The notes under the pieces are model-generated. The model ran no database searches. It was not told the DNA's origin and worked only from the letters and a program-made list of their open reading frames with translations. The translations under genes were made by a program, and so were the position numbers. 64,000 nt of DNA from Bacteroidota bacterium (lineage in GTDB: Bacteria > Bacteroidota > Bacteroidia > B-17B0 > Aurantibacillaceae), in the NCBI GenBank assembly GCA_018267825.1, contig JAFDXR010000001.1, forward strand, positions 46,284-110,283. Reading direction: 5' to 3'. The first letter of the stretch is position 1. Each line of letters opens with the position of its first letter. Below, in pieces: positions 52,901 to 61,258 of the stretch.

Positions 52901-55845
52901 CATCACCTTATACCTATGCATGGTCACCAAGTGGTGGAACTGCTGCAACAGCAACAGGCCTGGCAGCAGGAAGCTATACATGCACCATTACAGATGCAAA
53001 CAGCTGCTCAACAACCAAAGCATTTACTTTAACACAACCTACAGTTTTCTCTGTATCATCATCAACTACCAACGTAGCCTGTAACGGCGGAAGCAATGGC
53101 GCTGCCAGTGTTTCTGTATCAGGTGCTACATCACCTTATACTTATGTTTGGTCGCCAAGTGGTGGTACTGCAGCAACAGCAACCGGCCTGGCAGCAGGAA
53201 ACTACACCTGTACCATTACAGATGCCAACAGCTGTACAACAACCAAAGCATTTACCTTAACCCAGCCTACAGCTTTCAGTGTGAGTGGTTCTACAACCAA
53301 TATCTCCTGTAACGGTGGTACCAATGGTGCGGCCGGTGTAACCGTATCCGGTGCAACATCACCTTATACCTATGCATGGTCGCCGAGTGGTGGTACTGCA
53401 GCAACTGCTACAGGTCTGGCAGCAGGAAACTACACCTGTACCATTACAGATGCCAACAGCTGTACAACAACCAAGGCATTTACCTTAACCCAGCCTGCAG
53501 CTATTTCAGCAACAGCAACCCAAACCAATGTAGGTTGTAACGGTGGTTCTAACGGTATTGCCAATGTATCCGTATCGGGTGGTACTTCACCATACACATA
53601 CGCATGGGCACCAAGTGGCGGTACTGCTGCAACAGCAACTGGCCTCGCAGCAGGAAACTACACCTGTACAATTACCGACGCTAATACCTGTACTTCTGCA
53701 AAATCATTTACCATCACACAACCAGCAGTATTAAGTGCTACAACATCTCAAACCAATGTGGCCTGTAATGGCGGATCAAATGGCATAGCCAGTGTTTCTG
53801 TTTCAGGTGGTACAACACCGTATACTTATGCCTGGACACCAAGCGGCGGAACCGGTGCAACAGCAAGCGGTCTTGCCTCAGGTAACTACACATGCGCGAT
53901 TACCGATGCACACGCCTGTACAACTTCAAAATCATTCACCATTACCCAACCTACAGCTATCTCGGCGGTGATCTCATCAACGAACACAACATGTGCCGGT
54001 AACACCGGTGCTGCAGCTGTGAGCGGTGTGAGTGGTGGAACTGGACCTTATACCTATAGCTGGTCGCCAACGGGTGGTACTGCAGCCCTGGCAAGCAGCC
54101 TTGGTAGCGGAAACTACTCCTGTGCAATTAAAGATGCCAATAACTGTGCGCTGACCTTAACAACAACCGTAAACATTACCGGCGGTCCATCCCTGAGCGT
54201 AAGTTCACAAACCAACGTGAGCTGTTTTGGTGGATCTAACGGTGCTGTAAAAGTAACCTCTTCCGGTGGAACAGGTCCTTATACTTATGCATGGAGCCCG
54301 AGCGGCGGAACAGGAAGCACTGCTTCCGGTTTAACTGCAGGTAACTACACCTGTACGGTAACAGACGCCAACAGCTGTACTTCGACTCAAACGGCTACAA
54401 TTACCCAACCAACTTTATTAACGCCTGCATCTTCGTCTTCGACTATTCTTTGTAATGGCGGTGTAAGCACGATCACTGTATCTGCAACAGGTGGCACAAG
54501 TCCTTATACAGGTACCGGTACCTTCACTGCTACAGCAGGGGCTTATACATATACTGTAACAGACAATAACGGCTGTGCCGCTACAACCAGCATTACTGTA
54601 AGTCAACCATCTGCATTAAACAGCAGCTCAAGTGCTACTTCAATCTTATGTAACGGAGGAGCGGCTACCGTAACTGTATCTGCTACAGGTGGTACAAGCC
54701 CATACAGTGGTACAGGAAGCTTTACAACGACCGCAGGTGCTTATACATACACTGTAACCGATAATAATGGATGTACCTCTACAACCAGCATTACCATTAC
54801 AGAACCTGCTGCCCTGAACGTAAGCAGCAATGCTTCAGCAATTGCCTGTAATGGAGGCGTATCTACAATCACCGTATCTGTAACAGGCGGTACACCTGCC
54901 TATACAGGTGCAGGCACTTATACGGCTATGGCAGGTAACTACAGCTATACAGTAACCGACATGAACGGTTGCAGCGCTACAACATCAATCAGCATCACTG
55001 AACCAACCTTACTGACTGCATCTGCATCTACTGGGACTATTTTCTGTAATGGCGGTACTACTACCATCGTTGTTACTGCCAATGGCGGTAGCGCACCTTA
55101 TATGGGCACAGGTACTTATACAGTGATGGCAGGTACGTATAACTACACGGTAACAGACAACAACGGCTGTACCGCTTCTACTGCAAGCTATACACTTACT
55201 GAACCTGCAGCGATTACATCTTCTCAATCCTTTACGGTATGTGCCGGACAACCAGTGGTAGTTGGAACAAGCACTTACACAGCCGCAGGAACCTATACTG
55301 ATGTTGTAAGCTCACAGCTCAATGGCTGCGACAGTACAATCACAACGATGATCTCAAGCCTGAGCCTGCCATCTGTAACCGCCAACGCGACCTCTACCCT
55401 GATCTGTGTTGGTCAGTCGGTAACCCTTACCGGGTCAGGTGCCACAACCTATACCTGGAGCAGTGGTGTAGTTGATGGTGTAAGCTTTAACCCTACAACA
55501 CCATATACTTATACTGTAACCGGTGAAGATGCAACAACCAACTGTACCAATACAGCTACAGTAATGGTGGATGTAAGCCCTTGTACAAACATCGCAAACA
55601 GCATCAATACCCTTGAGTTCAATGTGTACCCTAACCCGTCTAACGGACAGTTCACAGTACGCTTTGATGACAATACTACAAAAGATATTGTGCTATACGA
55701 CATGACCGGCAAAGTGGTATTTAAAGCACTCCAAAACACGGAGAATCTGCTTCATATCAACATCAGTGCTGAACCTAAAGGTTTATACTTCCTGAAAGTA
55801 AGCGACGGACAAAGAAGCTTTATCCGTAAGGTCGTGAACCAATAA
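49903..55845 (+). CDS. Giant T9SS type A surface protein with 228-bp tandem SprB repeats
   Basis: A 1980-residue protein from ATG 49903. A signal peptide (1-20, FTWAQ) precedes an N-terminal domain of about 190 residues and then about 21 SprB-type repeats: fifteen of exactly 76 residues with CNGGSNGAASVSVSGATSPY (given in part), two related ones, and four shorter CNGG repeats. The end is a type A sorting domain (VYPNPSNGQFTV to FIRKVVNQ). Family members are surface adhesins or gliding-related; SprB itself carries such repeats. Repeats within the middle are nearly the same at DNA level, so copy number may change. Confidence 0.92.
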   Translation: MKKNYFYVFLFTFLSAFTWAQTTETFESYTTGKPQSFTSAGQTFTLTSLNCIGGGAWGIFIPGQSYTDCQSIGHTSTGTGYGVGTACASSAACGSVSNNFIDNGNASTGQVYSIKTSNSALFTMRSLYIYISVNNGSSPTSTGITFTGKKAGAGTFTYTPGALSMNTNGFTYVDFVAAGYSGYNIDELVLTETGSVNYVAVDNFVWGAAVAAMSATTSFTAVSCNGGSNGRASVTVSGGTSPYTYAWSPSGGTASLATGLSAGNYTCTITDATSSVLTKTITVTQPAAFSVSSATTNVACNGGSNGAAAVSVSGGTSPYFYSWAPSGGTGATATGLSAGNYTCTITDNNSCTTNKVFLITQPSAMSVSGSTTNVSCNGGSNGAVSVSVSGGTPGYTYSWAPSGGTAATATGRAAGTYTCTITDANGCTTTKAFLVTQPSAFSVSSATTNVACNGGTNGAAAVSVSGATSPYTYAWSPSGGTAATATGLAAGSYTCTITDANSCSTTKAFTISQPTAFSVSGSTTNVACNGGSNGAASVSVSGATAPYTYAWSPSGGTAATATGLAAGSYTCTITDANSCTTTKAFTLTQPTAFSVSGSTTNISCNGGSNGAASVSVSGATSPYTYVWSPSGGTAATATGLAAGNYTCTITDANSCTTTKAFTLTQPAAFSVSGSTTNISCNGGSNGAASVSVSGATAPYTYAWSPSGGTAATATGLAAGSYTCTITDANSCTTTKAFTITQPTAFSVSSSTTNVACNGGSNGAASVSVSGATSPYTYAWSPSGGTAATATGLAAGSYTCTITDANGCTTTKAFTLTQPTAFSVSSSTTNVACNGGSNGAASVSVSGATSPYTYAWSPSGGTAATATGLAAGSYTCTITDANSCSTTKAFTLTQPTAFSVSGSTTNVACNGGTNGAAGVTVSGATSPYTYAWSPSGGTAATATGLAAGNYTCTITDNNGCTTTKAFNVTQPAVFSVSGSTTNVACNGGSNGAASVSVSGATSPYTYAWSPSGGTAATATGLAAGSYTCTITDANSCSTTKAFTLTQPTVFSVSSSTTNVACNGGSNGAASVSVSGATSPYTYVWSPSGGTAATATGLAAGNYTCTITDANSCTTTKAFTLTQPTAFSVSGSTTNISCNGGTNGAAGVTVSGATSPYTYAWSPSGGTAATATGLAAGNYTCTITDANSCTTTKAFTLTQPAAISATATQTNVGCNGGSNGIANVSVSGGTSPYTYAWAPSGGTAATATGLAAGNYTCTITDANTCTSAKSFTITQPAVLSATTSQTNVACNGGSNGIASVSVSGGTTPYTYAWTPSGGTGATASGLASGNYTCAITDAHACTTSKSFTITQPTAISAVISSTNTTCAGNTGAAAVSGVSGGTGPYTYSWSPTGGTAALASSLGSGNYSCAIKDANNCALTLTTTVNITGGPSLSVSSQTNVSCFGGSNGAVKVTSSGGTGPYTYAWSPSGGTGSTASGLTAGNYTCTVTDANSCTSTQTATITQPTLLTPASSSSTILCNGGVSTITVSATGGTSPYTGTGTFTATAGAYTYTVTDNNGCAATTSITVSQPSALNSSSSATSILCNGGAATVTVSATGGTSPYSGTGSFTTTAGAYTYTVTDNNGCTSTTSITITEPAALNVSSNASAIACNGGVSTITVSVTGGTPAYTGAGTYTAMAGNYSYTVTDMNGCSATTSISITEPTLLTASASTGTIFCNGGTTTIVVTANGGSAPYMGTGTYTVMAGTYNYTVTDNNGCTASTASYTLTEPAAITSSQSFTVCAGQPVVVGTSTYTAAGTYTDVVSSQLNGCDSTITTMISSLSLPSVTANATSTLICVGQSVTLTGSGATTYTWSSGVVDGVSFNPTTPYTYTVTGEDATTNCTNTATVMVDVSPCTNIANSINTLEFNVYPNPSNGQFTVRFDDNTTKDIVLYDMTGKVVFKALQNTENLLHINISAEPKGLYFLKVSDGQRSFIRKVVNQ
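50536..53955 (+). repeat. Fifteen 228-bp tandem repeats inside the giant T9SS gene
   Basis: Matching codons recur at 50572, 50800, 51220, 51448, 51676, 51904, 53500, 53728 and 53956, each a whole multiple of 228 bases apart. The run thus has no indels over 15 units. Units at about 51220-53499 are the most alike. Two diverged units and four shorter ones follow to about 55205. Confidence 0.9.
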
Positions 55846-55868
55846 GCATTTATACCTTATAAAACAGT

Positions 55869-55896
55869 AAGCCCGGCCAAATGGCCGGGCTTTTTT
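55869..55896 (+). terminator. Terminator of the giant T9SS gene
   Basis: GCCCGGCC and GGCCGGGC form a GC-rich stem with a 4-base loop, followed by TTTTTT. It lies 24 bases after the stop. Confidence 0.92.
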
Positions 55897-55981
55897 ATGC
55901 TTGCCTTAAGAAGCCGCCAGAAGGTGACACTAAGAGCATCCGTGTATAATATTTTAACCTGCACTCAGGAATACTTTACCG

Positions 55982-57445
55982 CTACCAAAACGGATCTTTA
56001 TATTCACTATCGTTACTATTGATAACAACAATGCGGAAACCTGCAAAAGGAGAAGATCCCGTTTTCATAAATGCTTCTTTCATCGTATTGTATTCTTCCC
56101 TGCTCTTCCAGCATTTACCACTAAGCCATATCTGGCCGGGTTTCTGCCCCATGGTTATCTCCGATACACTGCCTACCTTCATGTATATTTTCATGCGGGC
56201 CGGCTGAATGGTATCTGCGGGTAAAGGGTTCATATAGCGGAAAGCACGGCTCATAAATGCCTCTATCTCGTTTTCTGTCCAGCCATATTTATTGACAGCC
56301 AGCAGATCGTATAAAGAGTCTTTCTGTCGGGCGTGTTTTTTAATCTGTTCGATACGCTTCGAAAATCCTTTATCCACCAGGCCTTCCGAAGCATCAAAAA
56401 CAGTAGTATAGCTGCCGGCTTCATAAGGTATTTTGGAATAGCCTGCCCAGGCTATATATACCCATTCCTTGTCGTTGGGCAGACGAATCTGCAAAGGTTT
56501 GTTTTTAATATGCAGCACCTCCATATACTGCCGGGCTTCTTCTTCTATCCAGCGACAAAATACCCTCGCTCCTTCGTAGGAGATATTCACCACCGGAAAA
56601 TCGTTATAACGATCATCCTGCAGATAGGTATTGGCCAGTTCGGGAGCCCCGTATTGCTTCCAGTTTTCGGGATGGACCTGCGCCAGGAGGTAATCATCGG
56701 TTCGGTTCTGCATCAGCAGATCGGCAAGAAAGGTTTTATATTCGAGGTTGCTGATGCTGAAATTGCGGATTGTAAAAGGCTCGAGTATTTCTGTTTTGCC
56801 GGCATACTGCATTTTATCGGCCGGCACTTTGGTGTATAACGATTTATCAAGACCGATGAGTTTCTCCAGCATCATGCGCTTCACCCGGCTATAGCGTGTT
56901 TTCTCTTCGGTTGTAAGCACCGGAATATGCGGCTGTGTACTGCGTTTTGCGGCTGCTGAAACGGGTATCGCCAATTCGGGATGTACAGAATCAGTGGTCT
57001 GTACCGCCAACTGCGGCACATCATGTCCGAATGCATCTTTCACGACGGCTACCTGCTTATCACTTTCGCGTTCAGCCCGTAGAACAGTAGTTTCTCCGGA
57101 GCTTGCTACCGAAGTATCTTCTGAAGGGAAGGCTGAGGCTGGTTTAACTGCATTTTTTGTTACAGGACCTGGTGAAGATGTATGAAACAGGTAGAAAAGA
57201 AGACCGGCTAATCCAAGCATAAATATAGCTCCGCTGAGAAACCAGGTGTATTTCGGCCGACGGCCGAACTGACGATCCAAATCACTGATCAGCTGTTGTT
57301 CCTTTGCCGGATCCGGTTTTGCATGATACTCCTGGCTCATTACAAACTGAGCCATATCATCCATGCTCCCCTGCTCTTCCTGCAACGATAGGTCTTTCAG
57401 AAGCTTGTCGAGTTTGTCATCATCTATATGGTTTTTATTTTCCAT
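55982..57445 (-). CDS. Membrane protein with anti-sigma-like N-terminus and FGE-sulfatase (SUMF1) domain
   Basis: A 487-residue protein. Residues 1-65 are acidic, helical and probably cytosolic. One membrane segment lies at about 66-88 (TWFLSGAIFMLGLAGLLFYLF). After a linker, a formylglycine-generating-enzyme-like domain occupies about 200-487 (FTIRNFSISNLEYKTFL, DFPVVNISYEGARVFCRWIEEEA, RLPNDKEWVYIAW, PFAGFRIVV). GldJ/GldK-type gliding proteins share this domain. The ATG overlaps the sigma factor stop (TAATG), which suggests an anti-sigma role. Catalytic cysteines of true FGE are not evident, so the domain likely binds rather than oxidises. Confidence 0.78.
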   Translation of the reverse strand: MENKNHIDDDKLDKLLKDLSLQEEQGSMDDMAQFVMSQEYHAKPDPAKEQQLISDLDRQFGRRPKYTWFLSGAIFMLGLAGLLFYLFHTSSPGPVTKNAVKPASAFPSEDTSVASSGETTVLRAERESDKQVAVVKDAFGHDVPQLAVQTTDSVHPELAIPVSAAAKRSTQPHIPVLTTEEKTRYSRVKRMMLEKLIGLDKSLYTKVPADKMQYAGKTEILEPFTIRNFSISNLEYKTFLADLLMQNRTDDYLLAQVHPENWKQYGAPELANTYLQDDRYNDFPVVNISYEGARVFCRWIEEEARQYMEVLHIKNKPLQIRLPNDKEWVYIAWAGYSKIPYEAGSYTTVFDASEGLVDKGFSKRIEQIKKHARQKDSLYDLLAVNKYGWTENEIEAFMSRAFRYMNPLPADTIQPARMKIYMKVGSVSEITMGQKPGQIWLSGKCWKSREEYNTMKEAFMKTGSSPFAGFRIVVINSNDSEYKDPFW

Positions 57446-58005
57446 TATCCGCTGTTCGAGAGTCGTTTGTTTATATTTTCTGTCAGTTGTTTTTTTAATC
57501 GCATATAATAAACCTTGAGCTGATCTGCGGGTCGGTTTACATACGTGGCGATTTCTTCGTAGGCATAATCCTGGGCCCGCATCAGGAGCAATATTTTTTT
57601 CCAGTCGTCCAGTTGCTGCAGTTCCTCCTGCAAGTAGCGCATGGGCAGGCTGGATTCCGTCTTATCGGGAGGCGGATCGTCGGGTTCGGTCGTTTCATAG
57701 TGATGCGTTTCGTTCAGAACAACCATATCAACCTGTTTGGACTTGCGCTCGTTGTAATGATTTCGCAGGTTATTGACGAAGGCCCTGAACATAAACCCGG
57801 AGAATTTATCGTCTGTTTCGAAAGTATAACGGTCTATAACCTCCAGCACCTTATAAAGGGTTTTGTATACCAGGTCCCAGGCTTCATCTTCACCCAGTTG
57901 CCATTTAGAAACCGCATAGCCGTAGAATTTTCGTCCATACCGGTTATAGAGCAAGGTAATTGCCGCTTTATCTTTCTTTTGTATGTCTCTGAGCAAATCG
58001 GTCAT
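57445..58005 (-). CDS. ECF-type RNA polymerase sigma factor
   Basis: A 186-residue sigma-70 family protein. Region 2 spans about 12-85 (LYNRYGRKFYGYAVSKW, FRAFVNNLRNHY). Region 4 spans about 120-175 (LQQLDDWKKILLLMRAQDYAYEEIATYVNRPADQLKVYYMRLKKQL). It directs RNA polymerase to a stress or surface regulon. It is coupled to the membrane protein that follows, which may hold it inactive. Confidence 0.88.
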   Translation of the reverse strand: MTDLLRDIQKKDKAAITLLYNRYGRKFYGYAVSKWQLGEDEAWDLVYKTLYKVLEVIDRYTFETDDKFSGFMFRAFVNNLRNHYNERKSKQVDMVVLNETHHYETTEPDDPPPDKTESSLPMRYLQEELQQLDDWKKILLLMRAQDYAYEEIATYVNRPADQLKVYYMRLKKQLTENINKRLSNSG

Positions 58006-58071
58006 CCGCAGGGAAGAAGCATGTATGGATTAAATGTACCATTTTTCTGTTTATTTAGAGCCCGGTCCAAC

Positions 58072-59637
58072 TCAGAAAGCCGGACATGAAATCGTTCTGT
58101 ATTTGCGCTTTTCTGTATGATAAGAGTCATAGTATTCTTTTGGTGTTTTGATCTCATAGCTATAGCTGATGGTTTTACTCTCGCCGGACTGCAGGCTGAA
58201 TGTCCATCTGAGCAGACCCTCCTGTTTATTATATAAGGCATTGCCAACATTGGAAAGCGTCATTTTTTCCTTATCCTCTTTTTCAAATACAGGCACTTGA
58301 TCCAGCATCTCAATCGGAATAGATTCTTTGGCATTGTTTTTAATGATGATCTCTGTTTTTGTATTTTCTACAAAGTAATTACCAGCCAGGAAATGATTTT
58401 TTGTATTGTTCTTTTCACTGCGTACGGCCTGTATGTTTTTATCTTTCCCCAGGTAAAGGCTCAGGGTATCATTATCGGCATAGGTATCCAAAAAGGTTTT
58501 GCCCATATAACTTCCCATATTATAAATATTGGCTACACCGGGTATGAGGTTGTATTTATTCCAGTCCGGGATTTTCGCCATCAGGAAACCGAATGGATCC
58601 AGTTTGGGAATAAGCAGGTAATTGAATCCTGCCGGCATCACATCGGTGCTCACATCCACGAGATAAGGCTTGGCATCCGAAGGAATGGTATACTGGTGTG
58701 CAATGGTATAGTCTGTAATGGCATTCACAATCTCTATCTGTTTAAATTTCACACCTTGCACAGGTGCTTTTTCGCGTGGCGTATTTTCATTATTCTGAAG
58801 CGATGGTACCGAAAAACCAACAATAGGATCGGCCGTTGAGAGCCGTATCGACACATCCTGCCAGGCAACGCCACTGGCGTTAAATACATTGGCACGAAAA
58901 ACAAACTGCAGAGGTTTATTGGCGCCTTCAAATTTAAAGTCATAAACCGGTGCCCAGCCTGCTTTTGCTGTGAGGAAACGGAACTTAAACAAGCTATGCA
59001 TCTCGGAAGGGCTATTCACCGTCACCCTGATCTCGGAAGTGGTTTGTACCGACACAGTAGATAGTTCTTTCAATTGGCTTTCGTATTTTTTAATCCGGTC
59101 GCGTAATTCCTGTTCACGTTCACCCTGCGTGTATAATTCTTTGCTTAACTCATAATAACGCTTGCTGAAAAATGCCGACGCTTTTTCAATTTCAGCCACA
59201 GCTACCCCCTGCGTCGAAAGCCCGCCGATAGCCTCATTGCGAAACAAAAGGGTTTTCTCGGTTTCTGCAGTTTCACGCCTGCATTTGATCAATCCTAACT
59301 CCTTATTCATTTTGTATATGCTGTCCTGCAAAGCAAACACCTGGGCATTGATGTCTTTTTTTTGTTTGGCATAATTGATCCGCTCCGATACTGTAATAAT
59401 GTTCACGGCAGGTTCGCCGGCCGAAACATTAATAGAGTTCTCTACAATGAAAGGTGTAAGATCCGTAAACACCAGTACATTCTGCCCCCGGTGAAGAAGC
59501 ACATCTTTCTCGTAATTGATTTCGGCCGACGACATGTATACGGTAACATCCGTGATGCGGGCCGTAACTTCTGTTTCTTTTTGAGCCAGCAATACTACTG
59601 GCAGGAGAAACGCGGCGGTAGTGAATATTTTTTTCAT
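58072..59637 (-). CDS. DUF4139 domain protein (mucoidy-inhibitor-like)
   Basis: A 521-residue exported protein with a signal peptide (MKKIFTTAAFLLPVVLLAQ). An N-terminal DUF4140-type part (VTVYMSSAEINYEKDVLL) is followed by a coiled coil (about 85-190) and DUF4139 (ADPIVGFSVPSL, NHFLAGNYFVENTKTEIIIKN, LRWTFSLQSGESKTISYSYEIKTPKEY). No function is proven. It is followed by the sigma factor gene and preceded by the PorP/SprF gene, all on one strand. Confidence 0.9.
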   Translation of the reverse strand: MKKIFTTAAFLLPVVLLAQKETEVTARITDVTVYMSSAEINYEKDVLLHRGQNVLVFTDLTPFIVENSINVSAGEPAVNIITVSERINYAKQKKDINAQVFALQDSIYKMNKELGLIKCRRETAETEKTLLFRNEAIGGLSTQGVAVAEIEKASAFFSKRYYELSKELYTQGEREQELRDRIKKYESQLKELSTVSVQTTSEIRVTVNSPSEMHSLFKFRFLTAKAGWAPVYDFKFEGANKPLQFVFRANVFNASGVAWQDVSIRLSTADPIVGFSVPSLQNNENTPREKAPVQGVKFKQIEIVNAITDYTIAHQYTIPSDAKPYLVDVSTDVMPAGFNYLLIPKLDPFGFLMAKIPDWNKYNLIPGVANIYNMGSYMGKTFLDTYADNDTLSLYLGKDKNIQAVRSEKNNTKNHFLAGNYFVENTKTEIIIKNNAKESIPIEMLDQVPVFEKEDKEKMTLSNVGNALYNKQEGLLRWTFSLQSGESKTISYSYEIKTPKEYYDSYHTEKRKYRTISCPAF

Positions 59638-59648
59638 TTGCTTTATAT

Positions 59649-60593
59649 TTAAAATGTACGTGTGATATTGATTTGTAAAACAGGTGTAAAAGGATACGTA
59701 TTTCCCGAAACCTTATAGCTCATATCGAGGCCGATCTGTGCTACAAAAAATCCTTTATCCTGCTTTTGATAGTACGATAGCGCCGGTGTATATTGCAGGT
59801 AACGGTCGTCTGTAATACCTATCCTAAGGCCCACTCTGAACTGCTGAATACGGCTGAGTTGCAGCAGGCGAAAAACGGTATTCATATAATGACTCAGTTG
59901 CAGGCTGCTTTGTCCCGGATAACGTTTCAGGATACATGTATAGCTTAATTCATTATTGATGCGGCTGTTACCAAGTATTTTCCAAAAGTCGCCAACTGTT
60001 ATAAAGGCATAAGACGGGAGTTGTAAAAGTGTATCGGCTTTAAACGATGGCAACCGATAATTCAGTAAACCCGCAGCTATAAAATATTTATCGCCGGGCG
60101 ACGACATGGAAAAAGAAAGGTTGGCATTACCCATGCTTTTGCGTACAGGTGCAGATTCTGCCAATGACACGAAATGATAATAGGTAAACCTTCCGCCATA
60201 GCCCTGATACCAGGTTTGCTTATACATGGCCCCAAGCCTCAGAAACACTTTATTGAACAACACCGTACGATAAGCCAGTCCTGCCCCCAGTGTTGTATAT
60301 GAGGCGCTGTCGCCCACATGGGTATGGCTCGCCACCAGGCCGAAACCTGTAAAAAAAGAAGGATTGTAATAATTACAGCGAATCGCATCCTGGTAGAAGT
60401 GATGCGGATCGTAGGCAGAACCATTATGCTGGTATGAAAACAGCCTGCCCGATTTGTCGGAAGCCAGATAGGATGGATTCGTTTCCGTATTGGCCAAACG
60501 AACAGGTTCATAGTTGTATACCTGTGCCTGAATACCATCTGTAAAAAACAGACTGCAACAGAAGCTTAATATCGTGAATGTGTTTTTCATCAT
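59649..60593 (-). CDS. PorP/SprF family T9SS membrane protein
   Basis: A 314-residue outer-membrane protein. A signal peptide ends at IQAQ, then YNYEPVRLANTETNPSYLA, the PorP/SprF start, followed by barrel strands ending in LQINITRTF. Such proteins bind the exported type B proteins at the surface. It starts the PorP, DUF4139 pair. Confidence 0.82.
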   Translation of the reverse strand: MMKNTFTILSFCCSLFFTDGIQAQVYNYEPVRLANTETNPSYLASDKSGRLFSYQHNGSAYDPHHFYQDAIRCNYYNPSFFTGFGLVASHTHVGDSASYTTLGAGLAYRTVLFNKVFLRLGAMYKQTWYQGYGGRFTYYHFVSLAESAPVRKSMGNANLSFSMSSPGDKYFIAAGLLNYRLPSFKADTLLQLPSYAFITVGDFWKILGNSRINNELSYTCILKRYPGQSSLQLSHYMNTVFRLLQLSRIQQFRVGLRIGITDDRYLQYTPALSYYQKQDKGFFVAQIGLDMSYKVSGNTYPFTPVLQINITRTF

Positions 60594-60679
60594 GCAAAAG
60601 GTTCATTGTCCCCTTTTACACGAATAACAAAAACAGGTAACAAAAACTATAATCAACTGAAAAACAAGTAATTAAATAA

Positions 60680-61081
60680 TTACTCCGGTTTCCTGATGCG
60701 CAGCAAACGCACACCGCACAAAACCAGGAACAAGCCGGTAGTGCCCATAATGATATGCAGGCTGACCACATGCCTCAGTAAAAGCACCTGTATAATTATC
60801 CATCCGCTGAGAATGGCACCCTGGGCTATAACAAACCATGGATAATACGGTTTGTTGAACAGCAACAACCCAAGCACAGCAAGACTTAACAGGCCATTGC
60901 AACAAAAGAGAATAAATCCCGGCAAAAAATAACTTGAAAAAGACGTGTGATCCAGGTAAATAAGCGACATACCCAGCCCACTGCCATCGGGATGCATCAT
61001 GAGGCTCCACCCGCCATACAACGCGCCGGTGGCATTGAACAGCAGCAGTAAAAACACAAGGATATTAAGCAGTATTTTCAT
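60680..61081 (-). CDS. Small four-helix membrane protein, unknown function
   Basis: A 133-residue protein from ATG 61081 (frames to 61243 add a non-hydrophobic leader). It has four membrane segments and a His pair (LLRHVVSLHII) in the last part. No family is recognised. Divergent from the CoA transferase gene. Confidence 0.72.
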   Translation of the reverse strand: MKILLNILVFLLLLFNATGALYGGWSLMMHPDGSGLGMSLIYLDHTSFSSYFLPGFILFCCNGLLSLAVLGLLLFNKPYYPWFVIAQGAILSGWIIIQVLLLRHVVSLHIIMGTTGLFLVLCGVRLLRIRKPE

Positions 61082-61258
61082 GATACGATAACACAAATTT
61101 ATCCGGATAAATAAACGATGATGATGATTCCGATCAAACACAGAACTGATCATAATCACTGCATAAAAAAGGATTCCGGCTAAATCCCCGTGCAAACACA
61201 TAAAAACTATTTTACCTTTGCCGTTGTAAGCTATGCATACCATACTTACCTGTTGTTT

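Noticed and set aside
50536..55205. Regular repeats that could suggest a CRISPR array
   Set aside because: Unit length is 228 bases, in frame, and codes for SprB-type protein repeats. There are no spacers and no cas genes.
60672..61010. 112-codon minus-strand frame within the small membrane protein gene
   Set aside because: It lies in another frame of a gene with clear membrane segments.
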